Positions 16,073 to 24,474 of a DNA stretch of 35,540 nucleotides are shown in pieces (the stretch's first letter is position 1; each line of letters starts with the position of its first letter). Under the pieces are notes generated by a model. It was not told the DNA's origin. It saw nothing but the letters and a program-made list of their open reading frames with translations, and did not search any database. Both the position numbers and the translations under genes were made by a program. Where the stretch lies: assembly GCA_030603665.1 (NCBI GenBank), contig JAUVXJ010000024.1:1-35540 (forward strand), in the 5' to 3' direction. The DNA comes from Chloroflexota bacterium (lineage in GTDB: Bacteria > Chloroflexota > Anaerolineae > UBA7937 > B3-Chlor).

Positions 16073-17905
16073 ATGGCGATGGAAACGGAAGCCGATGTGG
16101 GGAGCCTTCCCCACTGGAACCTGTCGAACATCTATCCCAATCTGGAAGGGAGGGAGTTCATTGACGCCGTCAGCCAGGCTAGAGCCAAGTTGGACGACCT
16201 GGATGCCTACGTATCCGAGCACCAGATCAGCAGGTCAGGCGCCAGGCCAAAGGACTCCAGGCAACTGGCGGAGATCATAGGTGGCTATCTGGACAGGGGG
16301 AACGACCTTCTGCGGTTGTTTGGAACGCTCGAGGCTTACGTACATGGTTTTGTGTCTACAGATTCGTATGACACAACTGCCAAGCGCCTGGAGTCAGAAC
16401 TCGAGGTGCTAGGCGTGCGATTGCAGCGGTTGGGGGTGTTCTTCCAGGGATGGATCCGCACCATTGTGGAGGATCCCGACGCCTTGCCTGCGGCGGTGGA
16501 GCATGACGGTTCGGCGAAGGAGCACGCCTTCTTCCTCACAGAGATCGCAGAGCTGAGCAGATATCTGATGAGCGAGGCTGAGGAGACTCTGGCCTCGGAG
16601 CTCTCGCTCAGCGGAGCCACCGCCTGGTCCAAGCTCCAGGGAGTGGTATCTTCTCAGGTCAAGGTGCCTTTCGAACTGGAGGGCAGAGTTGAGGATCTGC
16701 CTATCACCGTTCTCATCAACCTGCGCAACCATCCAGACGAGGATGTAAGGCGCAGGGCCTACGAAGCAGAACTCAACGCGTGGGAGAGCGTGAAAGAGCC
16801 ACTCGCGGCAAGCCTGAATGGTGTCAAGGGAAGCGTGATCACTCTGTACAAGAGGCGGGGTCGCACCGATGCTCTCCACGAGACCCTCGATCAGGCCCGC
16901 ATCGACCGTGAAACCCTGGAGACCTTGCTCAGCGTGATGCACGATTCGTTCCCCATGTTCCGCCGCTACTGGCACTGCAAGGCGGAGAGACTGGGCAAGC
17001 CGGCGCTGGCCTGGTGGGACCTGTGGGCGCCAGTAGGGCGCCTGGAGCGGCGGTACACGTGGAATGAAGCCAGGGAGTTCATCCTGGGGCAGTTCGCGAG
17101 CTTCTCAGGTCCGCTGGAGGCCCTGGCCCGGCGTGCATACGACCACAACTGGATCGACGCCGAGCCCCGCGATGGAAAGCGAGGAGGCGCCTTTTGCATG
17201 AGGGTGATTGGCGTCGAGGAGTCGCGAGTGCTGTGCAATTTCGACGGCTCACTGGATCAGGTCTCTACCATCGCTCACGAACTGGGTCACGCCTATCACA
17301 ACGAGACCCAGATGGGAAAGACCCCCTTGCAGAGGCGAACGCCCATGACCCTGGCCGAGACGGCGTCCATCATGAATGAGACCATCGTCACGGATGCCGC
17401 GCTGGCTCAGGCCGCGGATGCCGAGGAGGAGTTGGGAATCCTGGAGGTCTTCCTCCTCAATTCGAGCCAGGTCATTGTGGATATCTACTCGCGCTACCTC
17501 TTCGAGACCGAGGTGTTCCAGCGCCGAGAGGCGGCAGAACTCTCAGCCGACGACTTCTGCGAGATGATGAGCCGTGCTCAGAAGGAGACCTACGCGGAGG
17601 CATTGGATCCGCAGCATCTGCACCCTTACATGTGGACCTGGAAGCCCCACTACTACAGCCCTTCGCTCTCGTTCTACAACTTCCCCTATGCCTTTGGGCT
17701 GCTCTTCGGGTTGGGGTTGTACGCCATCTACCAGGAGCGGGGGGCGGACTTCTTGCAGGACTACGATGCGCTCCTGCGGAGCACCGGCGAGGGGACGGCC
17801 GCCGAACTCGCTGCCCGTTTCGACATAGATCTCAAGCAGCCCGCCTTCTGGCAGGGCAGTATGAAGGTCATCGAGGAGCGCATCGACAGATACGTGGCTC
17901 TGTGA
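16073..17905 (+). CDS. M3 family oligoendopeptidase (PepF-like)
   Basis: This 610-residue cytoplasmic zinc metallopeptidase cleaves short peptides. The catalytic motif HELGH is at residues 402-406 (AHELGHAYHNE), and the third zinc ligand is E429 in LAETAS, 27 residues further on. The substrate-binding end typical of the family, with HPYMWTWKPHYYSP and FYNFPYAFG, is near residues 520-545. Length fits the M3B oligoendopeptidase F subfamily, usually about 600 residues. There is no signal peptide. A GAAAGG sequence sits just ahead of the ATG, and a predicted promoter lies at 15981-16010. It is probably monocistronic, since the next feature is a palindrome. Confidence 0.94.
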   Translation: MAMETEADVGSLPHWNLSNIYPNLEGREFIDAVSQARAKLDDLDAYVSEHQISRSGARPKDSRQLAEIIGGYLDRGNDLLRLFGTLEAYVHGFVSTDSYDTTAKRLESELEVLGVRLQRLGVFFQGWIRTIVEDPDALPAAVEHDGSAKEHAFFLTEIAELSRYLMSEAEETLASELSLSGATAWSKLQGVVSSQVKVPFELEGRVEDLPITVLINLRNHPDEDVRRRAYEAELNAWESVKEPLAASLNGVKGSVITLYKRRGRTDALHETLDQARIDRETLETLLSVMHDSFPMFRRYWHCKAERLGKPALAWWDLWAPVGRLERRYTWNEAREFILGQFASFSGPLEALARRAYDHNWIDAEPRDGKRGGAFCMRVIGVEESRVLCNFDGSLDQVSTIAHELGHAYHNETQMGKTPLQRRTPMTLAETASIMNETIVTDAALAQAADAEEELGILEVFLLNSSQVIVDIYSRYLFETEVFQRREAAELSADDFCEMMSRAQKETYAEALDPQHLHPYMWTWKPHYYSPSLSFYNFPYAFGLLFGLGLYAIYQERGADFLQDYDALLRSTGEGTAAELAARFDIDLKQPAFWQGSMKVIEERIDRYVAL

Positions 17906-17922
17906 GATAGTGCCTGGATTAC

Positions 17923-17950
17923 GTAGCTCGACGGCATGCCGTGCGGTTAC
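17923..17950. repeat. GTAG-footed palindrome upstream of RAYT, degenerate copy
   Basis: This 28-bp element begins GTAGCTCGACGGCA and ends TGCCGTGCGGTTAC. It matches the perfect palindrome at 18693-18720 at 24 of 28 positions. Its arms pair at 10 of 14 positions. It lies 18 bp after the peptidase stop and about 130 bp before the RAYT gene. Confidence 0.65.
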
Positions 17951-18080
17951 GGAAGGACAGGGCATGGCAGGGGTCGGACCATGGTGTGGCCACAGGCTCA
18001 CGACGCTCAGAGAGGCAGGACTCGGCATACCCGGCTGAGGAGCAAGCCAGCGCGCTCTGATACGTGGGAGAGGGCTGCAC

Positions 18081-18617
18081 GTGTCGAGTAAGCAGAGAGA
18101 GTCAGGAAGGTATCGAGGCGGCTCGCTTCGGCTACCGGGCTACGACTACACGCAGGCCGGAGCTTACGCGGTCACCATTCGAACACGGAGAGCCCAAGCG
18201 TTGTTCGGCGAAGTGGTGGATGGGAGAATGCGTCTCAACTCCCACGGACACGTTGTACAGAACTACTGTGAAGAGATCCCCACGCATTTCGCCCATGCCC
18301 GGCTGGACACTTGCGTGATTATGCCCAATCATGTGCATGTCATCATCATTCTGCGTGACCAACATCAACGGTTCGGTAGACAGACGCACGGGGGCGGCGA
18401 GCAGTTCGGGCATCCAGTCCGCGGCTCGCTTCCCACGATCATCCGCTCTTTCAAGTCTGCAGTCACGAAGGGGGTGAACGAGTTGCGCGGCAGCCCGGGC
18501 GGCTTCGTATGGCAACGAGGGTATTATGAGCATGTCATACGGGACCAGCGCGAGCTGAACGAGCACCGGAAATACGTGCTTCAGAATCCCGTGCGGTGGT
18601 CGCTGCAAGTCGATTAG
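18081..18617 (+). CDS. REP-associated tyrosine transposase (RAYT, Y1 family)
   Basis: This 178-residue single-strand DNA transposase belongs to the IS200/IS605-like Y1 superfamily. The HUH motif is MPNHVHVIIIL, and the catalytic tyrosine is probably in GYYEHVIRDQRELNEH. The C-terminal YVLQNPVRW is the family hallmark. The GTG at 18081 is preceded by AGAGGG. It is a single-copy gene in the window, flanked at 17923 and 18693 by palindromes footed by GTAG, the arrangement of REP elements and their cognate transposase. The frame is intact, so it could be active. Confidence 0.88.
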   Translation: MSSKQRESGRYRGGSLRLPGYDYTQAGAYAVTIRTRRAQALFGEVVDGRMRLNSHGHVVQNYCEEIPTHFAHARLDTCVIMPNHVHVIIILRDQHQRFGRQTHGGGEQFGHPVRGSLPTIIRSFKSAVTKGVNELRGSPGGFVWQRGYYEHVIRDQRELNEHRKYVLQNPVRWSLQVD

Positions 18618-18692
18618 TAGAACCATGTGCCACTCAGCCGCGTGCTTCTACGCGGGTCTAATCGCAGCGGCCATTCCCGCCTAAACACTTCT

Positions 18693-18720
18693 GTAGCCGC
18701 ACGGCATGCCGTGCGGCTAC
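18693..18720. repeat. Perfect 28-bp GTAG-footed palindrome downstream of RAYT
   Basis: The arms GTAGCCGCACGGCA and TGCCGTGCGGCTAC are perfect reverse complements, 14 bp each with no loop. It lies 76 bp after the RAYT stop. Related copies occur at 17923-17950 and 9758-9785. It could also fold in RNA as a terminator-like hairpin, although no T run follows. Confidence 0.8.
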
Positions 18721-18766
18721 GAGGGCTGTCGGATAGCCGTGCAGGTTGTGTAGGGGATCATCGAAT

Positions 18767-19492
18767 ATGAACGTCCTCGCCATCAACGGTAGCCCTCATG
18801 GAGGGAAAGGCAACACGGCGCTAATCCTGGACCCCTTCCTGGAGGGGATGCGGGATGCGGGCGCGGACGTCGAGCTTGTCTGCACCCGGGACCTTGACAT
18901 CAATCCCTGCCTCGGGTGCTTTGGCTGCTGGATCAAGACCCCGGGCCAGTGCGTCCAGCAGGACGACATGGCGGGGCTGCTGCCTTGGCTAAGGGAGGCG
19001 GATATGTGGGTCTTCGCCTCCCCGCTATACTTCGATGGGCCAAGCGGATCCCTGAAGAACCTCATGGATCGCATGACGGCCTTCCTGCGGCTGCCTGCGG
19101 AAGTTCGCAGTGGCCGCAGCCGCCACCTGGTGGAGGACGAGGTGAAGGGGGGTAAGGTGGTGCTGGTCTCCAACTGCGGCCTGTGGGAGATAGGCAACTT
19201 TGAACCTCTCGTCGCTCAGGTGAAGGGGTTTTGCAGGCACGTGGATAGGGAGTTCGTGGGAGCGCTGCTCAGGCCCCATGGACAGACCCTGCGGGATGTC
19301 CTCCGCCGAGGTGAGCTTGTAGACGACGTACTGGAGGCAGCCCGAGAGGCGGGTCGCCAGCTGGCGAGGGAAGGACGGGTATCCAAAGAAACGCTCGACA
19401 TCGTAGGTCGTGAGCTGGTGTCACTGGAAGAGTATCTGGAGAGCATGAACCAGAAAGCTAAGAGGCTCGAATCCCGGTTGGACAGTGAGTAA
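18767..19492 (+). CDS. Iron-sulfur flavoprotein / NADPH-dependent FMN reductase family
   Basis: This 241-residue flavodoxin-fold protein binds FMN. The phosphate loop is NGSPHGGKGNT at residues 6-16. A compact cysteine motif C-x2-C-x2-C (PCLGCFGCW) near residues 47-53 suggests a 4Fe-4S cluster of the iron-sulfur flavoprotein type or redox-active thiols; a further cysteine (QCV) follows. ASPLYFDGPSGSLKNLMDRM is the usual second flavin-contact region. The ATG at 18767 is chosen because the family starts immediately with the beta-strand. The C-terminal 90 residues are longer than in minimal members and helical. It probably reduces quinones, metals or other electron carriers; the substrate is unknown. 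Confidence 0.86.
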   Translation: MNVLAINGSPHGGKGNTALILDPFLEGMRDAGADVELVCTRDLDINPCLGCFGCWIKTPGQCVQQDDMAGLLPWLREADMWVFASPLYFDGPSGSLKNLMDRMTAFLRLPAEVRSGRSRHLVEDEVKGGKVVLVSNCGLWEIGNFEPLVAQVKGFCRHVDREFVGALLRPHGQTLRDVLRRGELVDDVLEAAREAGRQLAREGRVSKETLDIVGRELVSLEEYLESMNQKAKRLESRLDSE

Positions 19493-19549
19493 GCCCAGCA
19501 TGGTTCCGACGACGGGCGGGATTGGACCCCTTCATCGGCCCTCTTGATC

Positions 19550-19645
19550 CTATCGCACCCTTTGGAAGCGGATCAGACCTTCCTCTGAACCCTTTCCTCG
19601 CTGGACGAAGCCAGCCTTGTCCAGAACGCGGATGGCAGTCGGATT
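19550..19645 (-). pseudogene. GNAT acetyltransferase, C-terminal fragment
   Basis: On the minus strand 31 codons ending at a stop read NPTAIRVLDKAGFVQRGKGS and then EEGLIRFQRVR. N-x-x-A-I-R-V-x-x-K-A-G-F is the conserved C-terminal helix and strand of GNAT N-acetyltransferases. Upstream of the asparagine the frame loses all resemblance and runs antisense to the SdrD-like fragment. Only the tail of the gene remains. Confidence 0.55.
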
Positions 19646-20205
19646 CTTCGATCGCGGTGGACCCGCAGGGCAACGTCTACACTCTGTGGCGCGACCAGCG
19701 CGGCGGAGAGAATCCCATCTATGAAGATATCTACTTCTCATTTCGCCCGCGGCAGGTCTTGTGGTTGGGCGACCTGGTCAGGGACGATGCGGACCGGGAT
19801 GGAGTGCGCGACGTGGGCGAGCCTGGGGTACCAGGCGTTGTCGCTTCTCTGTATGCGAACGGGAGATGCACAGGTCCCGCCTTGTGGACCGAGATCACCG
19901 ACACCAACGGTAACTACTTGTTCACCAATGTGCTCAGCGGCACCCATTGCATAGAGTTCACCGGTATACCATCGGGCTGGGACATTACTTCCCAGGACCA
20001 AGGGACCGACGAGACACTGGATTCCGATGCCGATCCCGCTTCAGCTCAGATACGGCATCTTGATCTGATGGCCGATGACTACGACCAGGACAAGGGTCTG
20101 TACAGGCTAGAGGAGTTCATCCCTGAGGGTGGGACCTTGCTGCTCTTGGGCAGTGGACTAGCGGGCCTGGTGGGCTGTGCCCGCCTGCGTGGGTGCAAGA
20201 GGTGA
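19645..20205 (+). pseudogene. Truncated surface protein with SdrD_B-like domain and PEP-CTERM-like tail
   Basis: From 19645 the frame reads SSIAVDPQGNVYTLWRDQRG, typical of a BNR/sialidase-like propeller repeat, and then enters an SdrD_B-like domain (DADRDGVRDVGEPGVPGV, later TDTNGNYLF). It ends with PEGGTLLLLGSGLAGLVG and a basic tail, which resembles a PEP-CTERM sorting signal. There is no signal peptide. The open frame extends to a TTG at 19522, but the extra 41 codons are antisense to a GNAT fragment. The gene has therefore lost its 5' part and is probably not expressed as a surface protein. Confidence 0.65.
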
Positions 20206-20385
20206 GCCGGGACTCAGAGTGTTGTGCAATCGGACGCGAAGGCCCTTCCCCAGGGCATGAGTCTTACTGGTTGGTAGCCTCTTCTCGGTTCTCTTCCCTC
20301 GATGGGATGCTAATCTAGGGCGTCGACACGGCCTGCCATCGCCGTGGGCAGCGGAAGCCGCGCAGCTGCTGAGGAAACGATCGAA

Positions 20386-21774
20386 CTAGGGGAATACCTT
20401 CCCGGGGTTGAGGATGCCTTGGGGGTCCAGAAGGCTCTTGATCTCGCGCATCAGGCCCAGGCTTGCCCCGTGTTCGCGCTCCATGAAGGGTTGTTTGCCG
20501 ATCCCCACGCCGTGCTCGCCCGTGCACGTGCCGCCCAGCTCCAGGGCGCGAGAGACGATGGCTTCGTTGGCCCTCACGATTCTTCCCCATTCCTCCTCGT
20601 CTGAGGCGTCGCCCATGAACACGACGTGCAGGTTTCCATCGCCGGCGTGGCCGAACGGGTAGCCCGTCACGCCGTGGTCGCGAATGATCTCAGCAGTGTA
20701 TTCTAGAATCTCAGGGTAGCGGGAGATAGGCACGGCAACGTCGGCCACGAAGGGATCGGCTCCGGGATGGGTATGCTTGATGCTCTCGTAGGTCTCGTAT
20801 CGGGCCTCCCATAGCTTGTTTCGTTCGTCTATACCCAGGCCTGGCTGGAACGAGAGGGCACCGGCTTCCTGGCAGAGGTCCTGCACCGCACCCAGCTCTT
20901 CCTCGAGAGCGATCTCGCTCGCACCCTGAAACTCCAGAAACAGGGTGTGCTCCTCTCGCAGACCCAGGCCTCTGTCCCTGTTCAGCATCTGAACCAGGTC
21001 GGCGGTCAGCACCTCCAGAGCGGTAGGGGAGAAGCCCCAGCGCATGATGTCGAACACGGCTTGGGCGGCCGCTTGCAGGGTGGGGAAGGTGGCCACGGCA
21101 GCAGAGTGGTGAGCCGGTATTCCCGCCAGGCGTAAAGTGGCCTGGGTGACGATGCCCAGGGTCCCCTCGGAGCCCACGAAGAGACGCGCCAGGTCGTATC
21201 CCGACGAACTCTTAGTGGCCAGGCTGCCGATCTCCATGATCTTGCCGTTGGCCAGCACGACGGTCATTCTCAGGACGTAGTCCTTGGTGGCTCCGTACTT
21301 GATGGTGCGCACGCCGCTGGCGTTGTTGCCGATCATGCCGCCGATGGTGGCCGCGGCGCCCGGGTCCGGAGGAAAGAACAAGCCATGCCTGCCTAGGGCC
21401 TTATTCAAGTCCTTGTACCCTACTCCCGCCTCAACGACGGTTATGAAGTCCTCCGGGCGGATCTCGATGATACTGTCGAAGCGTTGCATATCCACCACGA
21501 TGCCGCCGAAGAGAGGGACGGGGTTCCCCTCGATGCTGGTCCCTGCTCCCCGGGCAGTGACGGGGATCCTGCGAGGATTGGCGATCTTCAAGATGGCAGA
21601 GATCTCCTCGGCCGAAGCGGGCATGACCACGACTTGAGGAGGAATCTTTGGGGTGTAGTATGACTCGTCGCGACTGACCAGTCCCAAGGCCGATTCTCCG
21701 GTGGAGAGGTTCTCGGCTCCCACGATAGCCTCCAGGTCCTTGAGTTCCTTCTCTGAGCAGCGACCCCACTCCAT
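20386..21774 (-). CDS. FAD-linked oxidase, glycolate oxidase GlcD / D-lactate dehydrogenase type
   Basis: This 462-residue flavoenzyme oxidises a 2-hydroxy acid such as glycolate or D-lactate. The FAD-binding PCMH domain is near residues 35-215 (ARGAGTSIEGNP, then DPGAAATIGGMIGNNASGVR and LFVGSEGTLGIVT). The C-terminal oxidase domain has HAGDGNLH and TGEHGVGIGK, which supply metal and substrate ligands. The ATG at 21774 has AGGAGG five bases upstream; the longer frame lacks any signal. The usual partner subunits GlcE and GlcF are not adjacent, so it may act as a single-subunit dehydrogenase. It lies 175 bp downstream of the homoserine dehydrogenase gene on the same strand. Confidence 0.9.
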   Translation of the reverse strand: MEWGRCSEKELKDLEAIVGAENLSTGESALGLVSRDESYYTPKIPPQVVVMPASAEEISAILKIANPRRIPVTARGAGTSIEGNPVPLFGGIVVDMQRFDSIIEIRPEDFITVVEAGVGYKDLNKALGRHGLFFPPDPGAAATIGGMIGNNASGVRTIKYGATKDYVLRMTVVLANGKIMEIGSLATKSSSGYDLARLFVGSEGTLGIVTQATLRLAGIPAHHSAAVATFPTLQAAAQAVFDIMRWGFSPTALEVLTADLVQMLNRDRGLGLREEHTLFLEFQGASEIALEEELGAVQDLCQEAGALSFQPGLGIDERNKLWEARYETYESIKHTHPGADPFVADVAVPISRYPEILEYTAEIIRDHGVTGYPFGHAGDGNLHVVFMGDASDEEEWGRIVRANEAIVSRALELGGTCTGEHGVGIGKQPFMEREHGASLGLMREIKSLLDPQGILNPGKVFP

Positions 21775-21949
21775 GGCGTCCTCCTGTTCCACCGTACCCG
21801 TGGCATGTCTTGGACTCGTGCAATGACAGAGCCACACTTGTTGGCGCGTAGCCTCACGATCCCCCGCGGCTACCTACGCTGACATCTTCGGGAAAGCCCC
21901 ACCACTCTTTGAGCAGAAGATCCAACGGTGCCGATGGCGGTGCGCCCCG

Positions 21950-22987
21950 CTATCGGACGAAGATGTCTATGATGTCACGAAGCATGGTCGCCGCTGACGG
22001 TACCGGCGTCGGCTCATCGATGGCGGCCATGATGGTGCCGTAGATGTCAGTGTGGTAGACTACCCCCATCTGCTTGCGCCCCAGCCTGCCCAGGAGGTGA
22101 TCCGTGGGCATCATGGTGGGAGCTACCCGCAGGTCGGCGCCGCCGTTTGCACGCCGCTCGGCGGTGGCCAGCAGCTTGTACACTCGACCGGCCTTACGTG
22201 CCTCCAGCACCGTGTCCTGGCTCAGCCCGGTGATGCCAGTGCGGTCCACGTCCGCCAGCTTTGCCGGGATGCCCATCACGGCGTTGACTAGAATGACCAG
22301 CTTCACGGCCGCATCCCAGCCGTCCAGGTCGAAAGAGGGGTCCGCTTCCAGAGAACCTTCCTCCCGGGCTCGCTCCCTGGCCTCTTCCCAAGATAGCCCA
22401 TCGCCCAGCAGCTCCAGAATGAAGCCTGTGGTGAGGTTGGGCACCGCCTCGATGCAGTCAACGGTGGCACCCCGCAGATCCCGCATTCCAAGATTGATAG
22501 CCGGTAGACCACCAGCGACGGTGCCGTCGAAGCGTAGTTGGACACCGTGCTGCTCGGCTAGGTCGTGGAGCTCACGATAGGCCACGACCAGAGGTCCCTT
22601 GTTGGGGGTGACCACGTGCATGCCGCGCTTCAGGGCGGTGCGAATGTAGGTCAGTCCGGGCTCGGCGCCCTGGTTGAGGTTGACTGGAGAGGCTTCGCAG
22701 AGGATGTCGGCATCACGGTGGGCGACGAGGTCCCCGCCGGTCTCCGTGGCGCTGCCGACGTCTGGATAGTCGGCAACGGTACCTCCGGCCTCCTTGATGG
22801 CAGAGAGCTGGGCGGGGTCCAGGCCCTTCTCGTCGTAGGCGGAGCCGCGACTGTCGGCGGCACCGACGACTGGCAAGCGGAGGCCAAACTCGGCCTCCAG
22901 TTGCGGGCCTTTCTCCACGAGAATATCGCAGAACCTGCGGCCCAGGTTGCCCAGGCCGACGAGCAGGATGCGGATGTCTTGCGTCAT
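21950..22987 (-). CDS. Homoserine dehydrogenase
   Basis: This 345-residue oxidoreductase reduces aspartate semialdehyde to homoserine in threonine and methionine synthesis. The N-terminal Rossmann motif GLGNLGRRF is near residue 11, VVTPNKGPLV is the conserved nucleotide-domain exit, and WDAAVKLVILVNAVMG with DRTGITGL is the catalytic and substrate region. There is no C-terminal ACT regulatory domain, so feedback inhibition by threonine of the usual kind is not expected. The start has GGAGG eight bases upstream. A predicted promoter lies near 23188-23216, and a 57-bp repeat hairpin sits in the leader. Confidence 0.9.
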   Translation of the reverse strand: MTQDIRILLVGLGNLGRRFCDILVEKGPQLEAEFGLRLPVVGAADSRGSAYDEKGLDPAQLSAIKEAGGTVADYPDVGSATETGGDLVAHRDADILCEASPVNLNQGAEPGLTYIRTALKRGMHVVTPNKGPLVVAYRELHDLAEQHGVQLRFDGTVAGGLPAINLGMRDLRGATVDCIEAVPNLTTGFILELLGDGLSWEEARERAREEGSLEADPSFDLDGWDAAVKLVILVNAVMGIPAKLADVDRTGITGLSQDTVLEARKAGRVYKLLATAERRANGGADLRVAPTMMPTDHLLGRLGRKQMGVVYHTDIYGTIMAAIDEPTPVPSAATMLRDIIDIFVR

Positions 22988-23187
22988 AGTCGATTCCTCC
23001 GTGGCAGCAAACGGCGATTGAAACGAGTGGCTAAGGCTGTCGAACCTGGGTTGCACAGCATTCACGTTCGCTTCGCTGCTGGACGCATCCTGAGCAGGCC
23101 AAAGGCCGTATCGAAGGAGCGGGCCAGCGGGGGCTGCCGCACCGTTCTCCGTGCCGTCGACTGGGACCAGGATGGTTCTGGGAGTGC
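22988..23187. other. Leader region of homoserine dehydrogenase with REP-like hairpin
   Basis: The predicted transcript starts near 23181 and runs about 190 bases before the ATG at 22987. The leader contains the 57-bp dispersed repeat at 23078-23134. I see no other gene or recognised riboswitch here. Confidence 0.4.
23078..23134. repeat. 57-bp dispersed palindromic repeat, copy 1
   Basis: This begins GCTGGACGCATCCTGAG and includes GGCCGTATCGAAGGAGCG. An inverted copy at 27442-27498 is about 88% identical. The element can fold on itself: GCTGGACGC pairs imperfectly with the CCAGC end, and an inner AGGCC/GGCC pairs. It resembles REP- or MITE-like intergenic repeats, and the sequence is outside any credible gene. 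Confidence 0.75.
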
Positions 23188-23216
23188 AGTATAGCAGAGC
23201 CATGGTTGGTGGGCAA
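23188..23216 (-). promoter_or_regulatory. Predicted sigma-70 promoter for homoserine dehydrogenase
   Basis: On the minus strand TTGCCC (23211-23216) and TATACT (23188-23193) are separated by 17 bp. The implied start near 23181 gives a leader of about 190 bases. Confidence 0.5.
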
Positions 23217-23304
23217 GGGATTGACGTTCGTAGTGCTCTCGATCTCATCGAGGCCAGCGAGGGGTATGACACAGTCACGCGATGGAGAGAGTTGCTGCTA
23301 TCCG

Positions 23305-24474
23305 TCACGCCGGCCGCAGATGTCTCCGCTGGAAGATCCACGTGCCGACGGCGAAGTACAGTACCGAGAGCAGAACCAGCGCCACCAGTTCGTACGCCAC
23401 TTCATCGAGCCCGGCGCCCAGCGTCATAATCTTGTTGAGCGCGATGACCGCGTGCCGGGGCGGCAGGAAGTCGCACAGGGCGATGGGCTGCCCGGCGATC
23501 TCAAACAGCGTGACGGAGGGGATGGGGAAGATGGCGCCCGAGAGAAACATGAACACCCCCAGCGGGAAGTTGGCGATGACGAACGCCTGCGAAACCGACT
23601 TGGAAAACGCGGCAACGATCATGCCCACGCCGATCACGGATACACTGGTCGCCGCGCCCACGAGGACCGCCACCCACAGCGGGCCATAGCTGCGGAAGCC
23701 AAGCGCCATGGCTGCCGCCAGGGCCAGCAGCTCTGCCCCTACCCCCACGATAACCAGGGTCAGACTGGTTCCGCCCAGGAGGTCAAAGGCGGTCATGCGC
23801 GTGATCTGAAGCCGGCGCAGCGTGCCGTTCTCGACCTCACGCGCCACAGTCATCGATGCTGCAAAGACGAGCATGATCACCGCAAAGACGAACATGCCCG
23901 GTACGTACGTTTCGAACTCGGTGCGCGTTCCGGACCCGCCCAGCGGTTGCTCCACGTACTGCACCGGCGGCGTGAGGCCCGTGGCCTCCTGGATGTAGGA
24001 ATCGACGGCCGAAGCTGCGAGAATGGCCGCGATGGGGTAGTAGGGGTTGGTAAGGTCGCCGCCGAAGACCAACTCTGTAGTCGCGGAGGTATCTCCCGCT
24101 TTCATGTTGGCCAGTTGGCGAGAGAAGTCCTCGGGGAAGAAGAAGTAGGCCACCCCCTTGCGGTCGCGGAGTAGAGCTTCTGCCTCTGCCAGGCCGGCGA
24201 CCTCCCGCACGGTGAGCAGAGGGCTGCCGCCGGCATAGGTCACCTGGGCGATGGCATTCGTGACCTCCTCGCCAGCCTGATACGTCGCTCCCTCTATCTG
24301 AACTCCCGTATCCTCGTTGACGATGAGCACTCCATAGGCCGTGGAGCCCTCGGCGGGGAAGAAGAGCCAGTAGGCGAAGACGAAAACCGGCGCAAAGACC
24401 AGGGTGAGTACCAGCACCAGGAGGTTTCGAACCTGCTCCCTCACACTCTTGACGAAGACTGAGAGGAATCTCAT
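23305..24474 (-). CDS. ABC-2 type transporter permease
   Basis: This 389-residue protein is the membrane subunit of an ABC-2 exporter. One membrane segment near residues 17-40 is followed by a large extracytoplasmic domain (about 45-185) and five more segments (about 190-385) with the ABC-2 core near MTVAREVENGTLRRLQITRM. The topology matches the YhgE/drug-export type permeases with an inserted outer domain. The start overlaps the ATPase stop as ATGA, so the two are translationally coupled. It probably exports a drug, lipid or similar compound under TetR control. Confidence 0.9.
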   Translation of the reverse strand: MRFLSVFVKSVREQVRNLLVLVLTLVFAPVFVFAYWLFFPAEGSTAYGVLIVNEDTGVQIEGATYQAGEEVTNAIAQVTYAGGSPLLTVREVAGLAEAEALLRDRKGVAYFFFPEDFSRQLANMKAGDTSATTELVFGGDLTNPYYPIAAILAASAVDSYIQEATGLTPPVQYVEQPLGGSGTRTEFETYVPGMFVFAVIMLVFAASMTVAREVENGTLRRLQITRMTAFDLLGGTSLTLVIVGVGAELLALAAAMALGFRSYGPLWVAVLVGAATSVSVIGVGMIVAAFSKSVSQAFVIANFPLGVFMFLSGAIFPIPSVTLFEIAGQPIALCDFLPPRHAVIALNKIMTLGAGLDEVAYELVALVLLSVLYFAVGTWIFQRRHLRPA

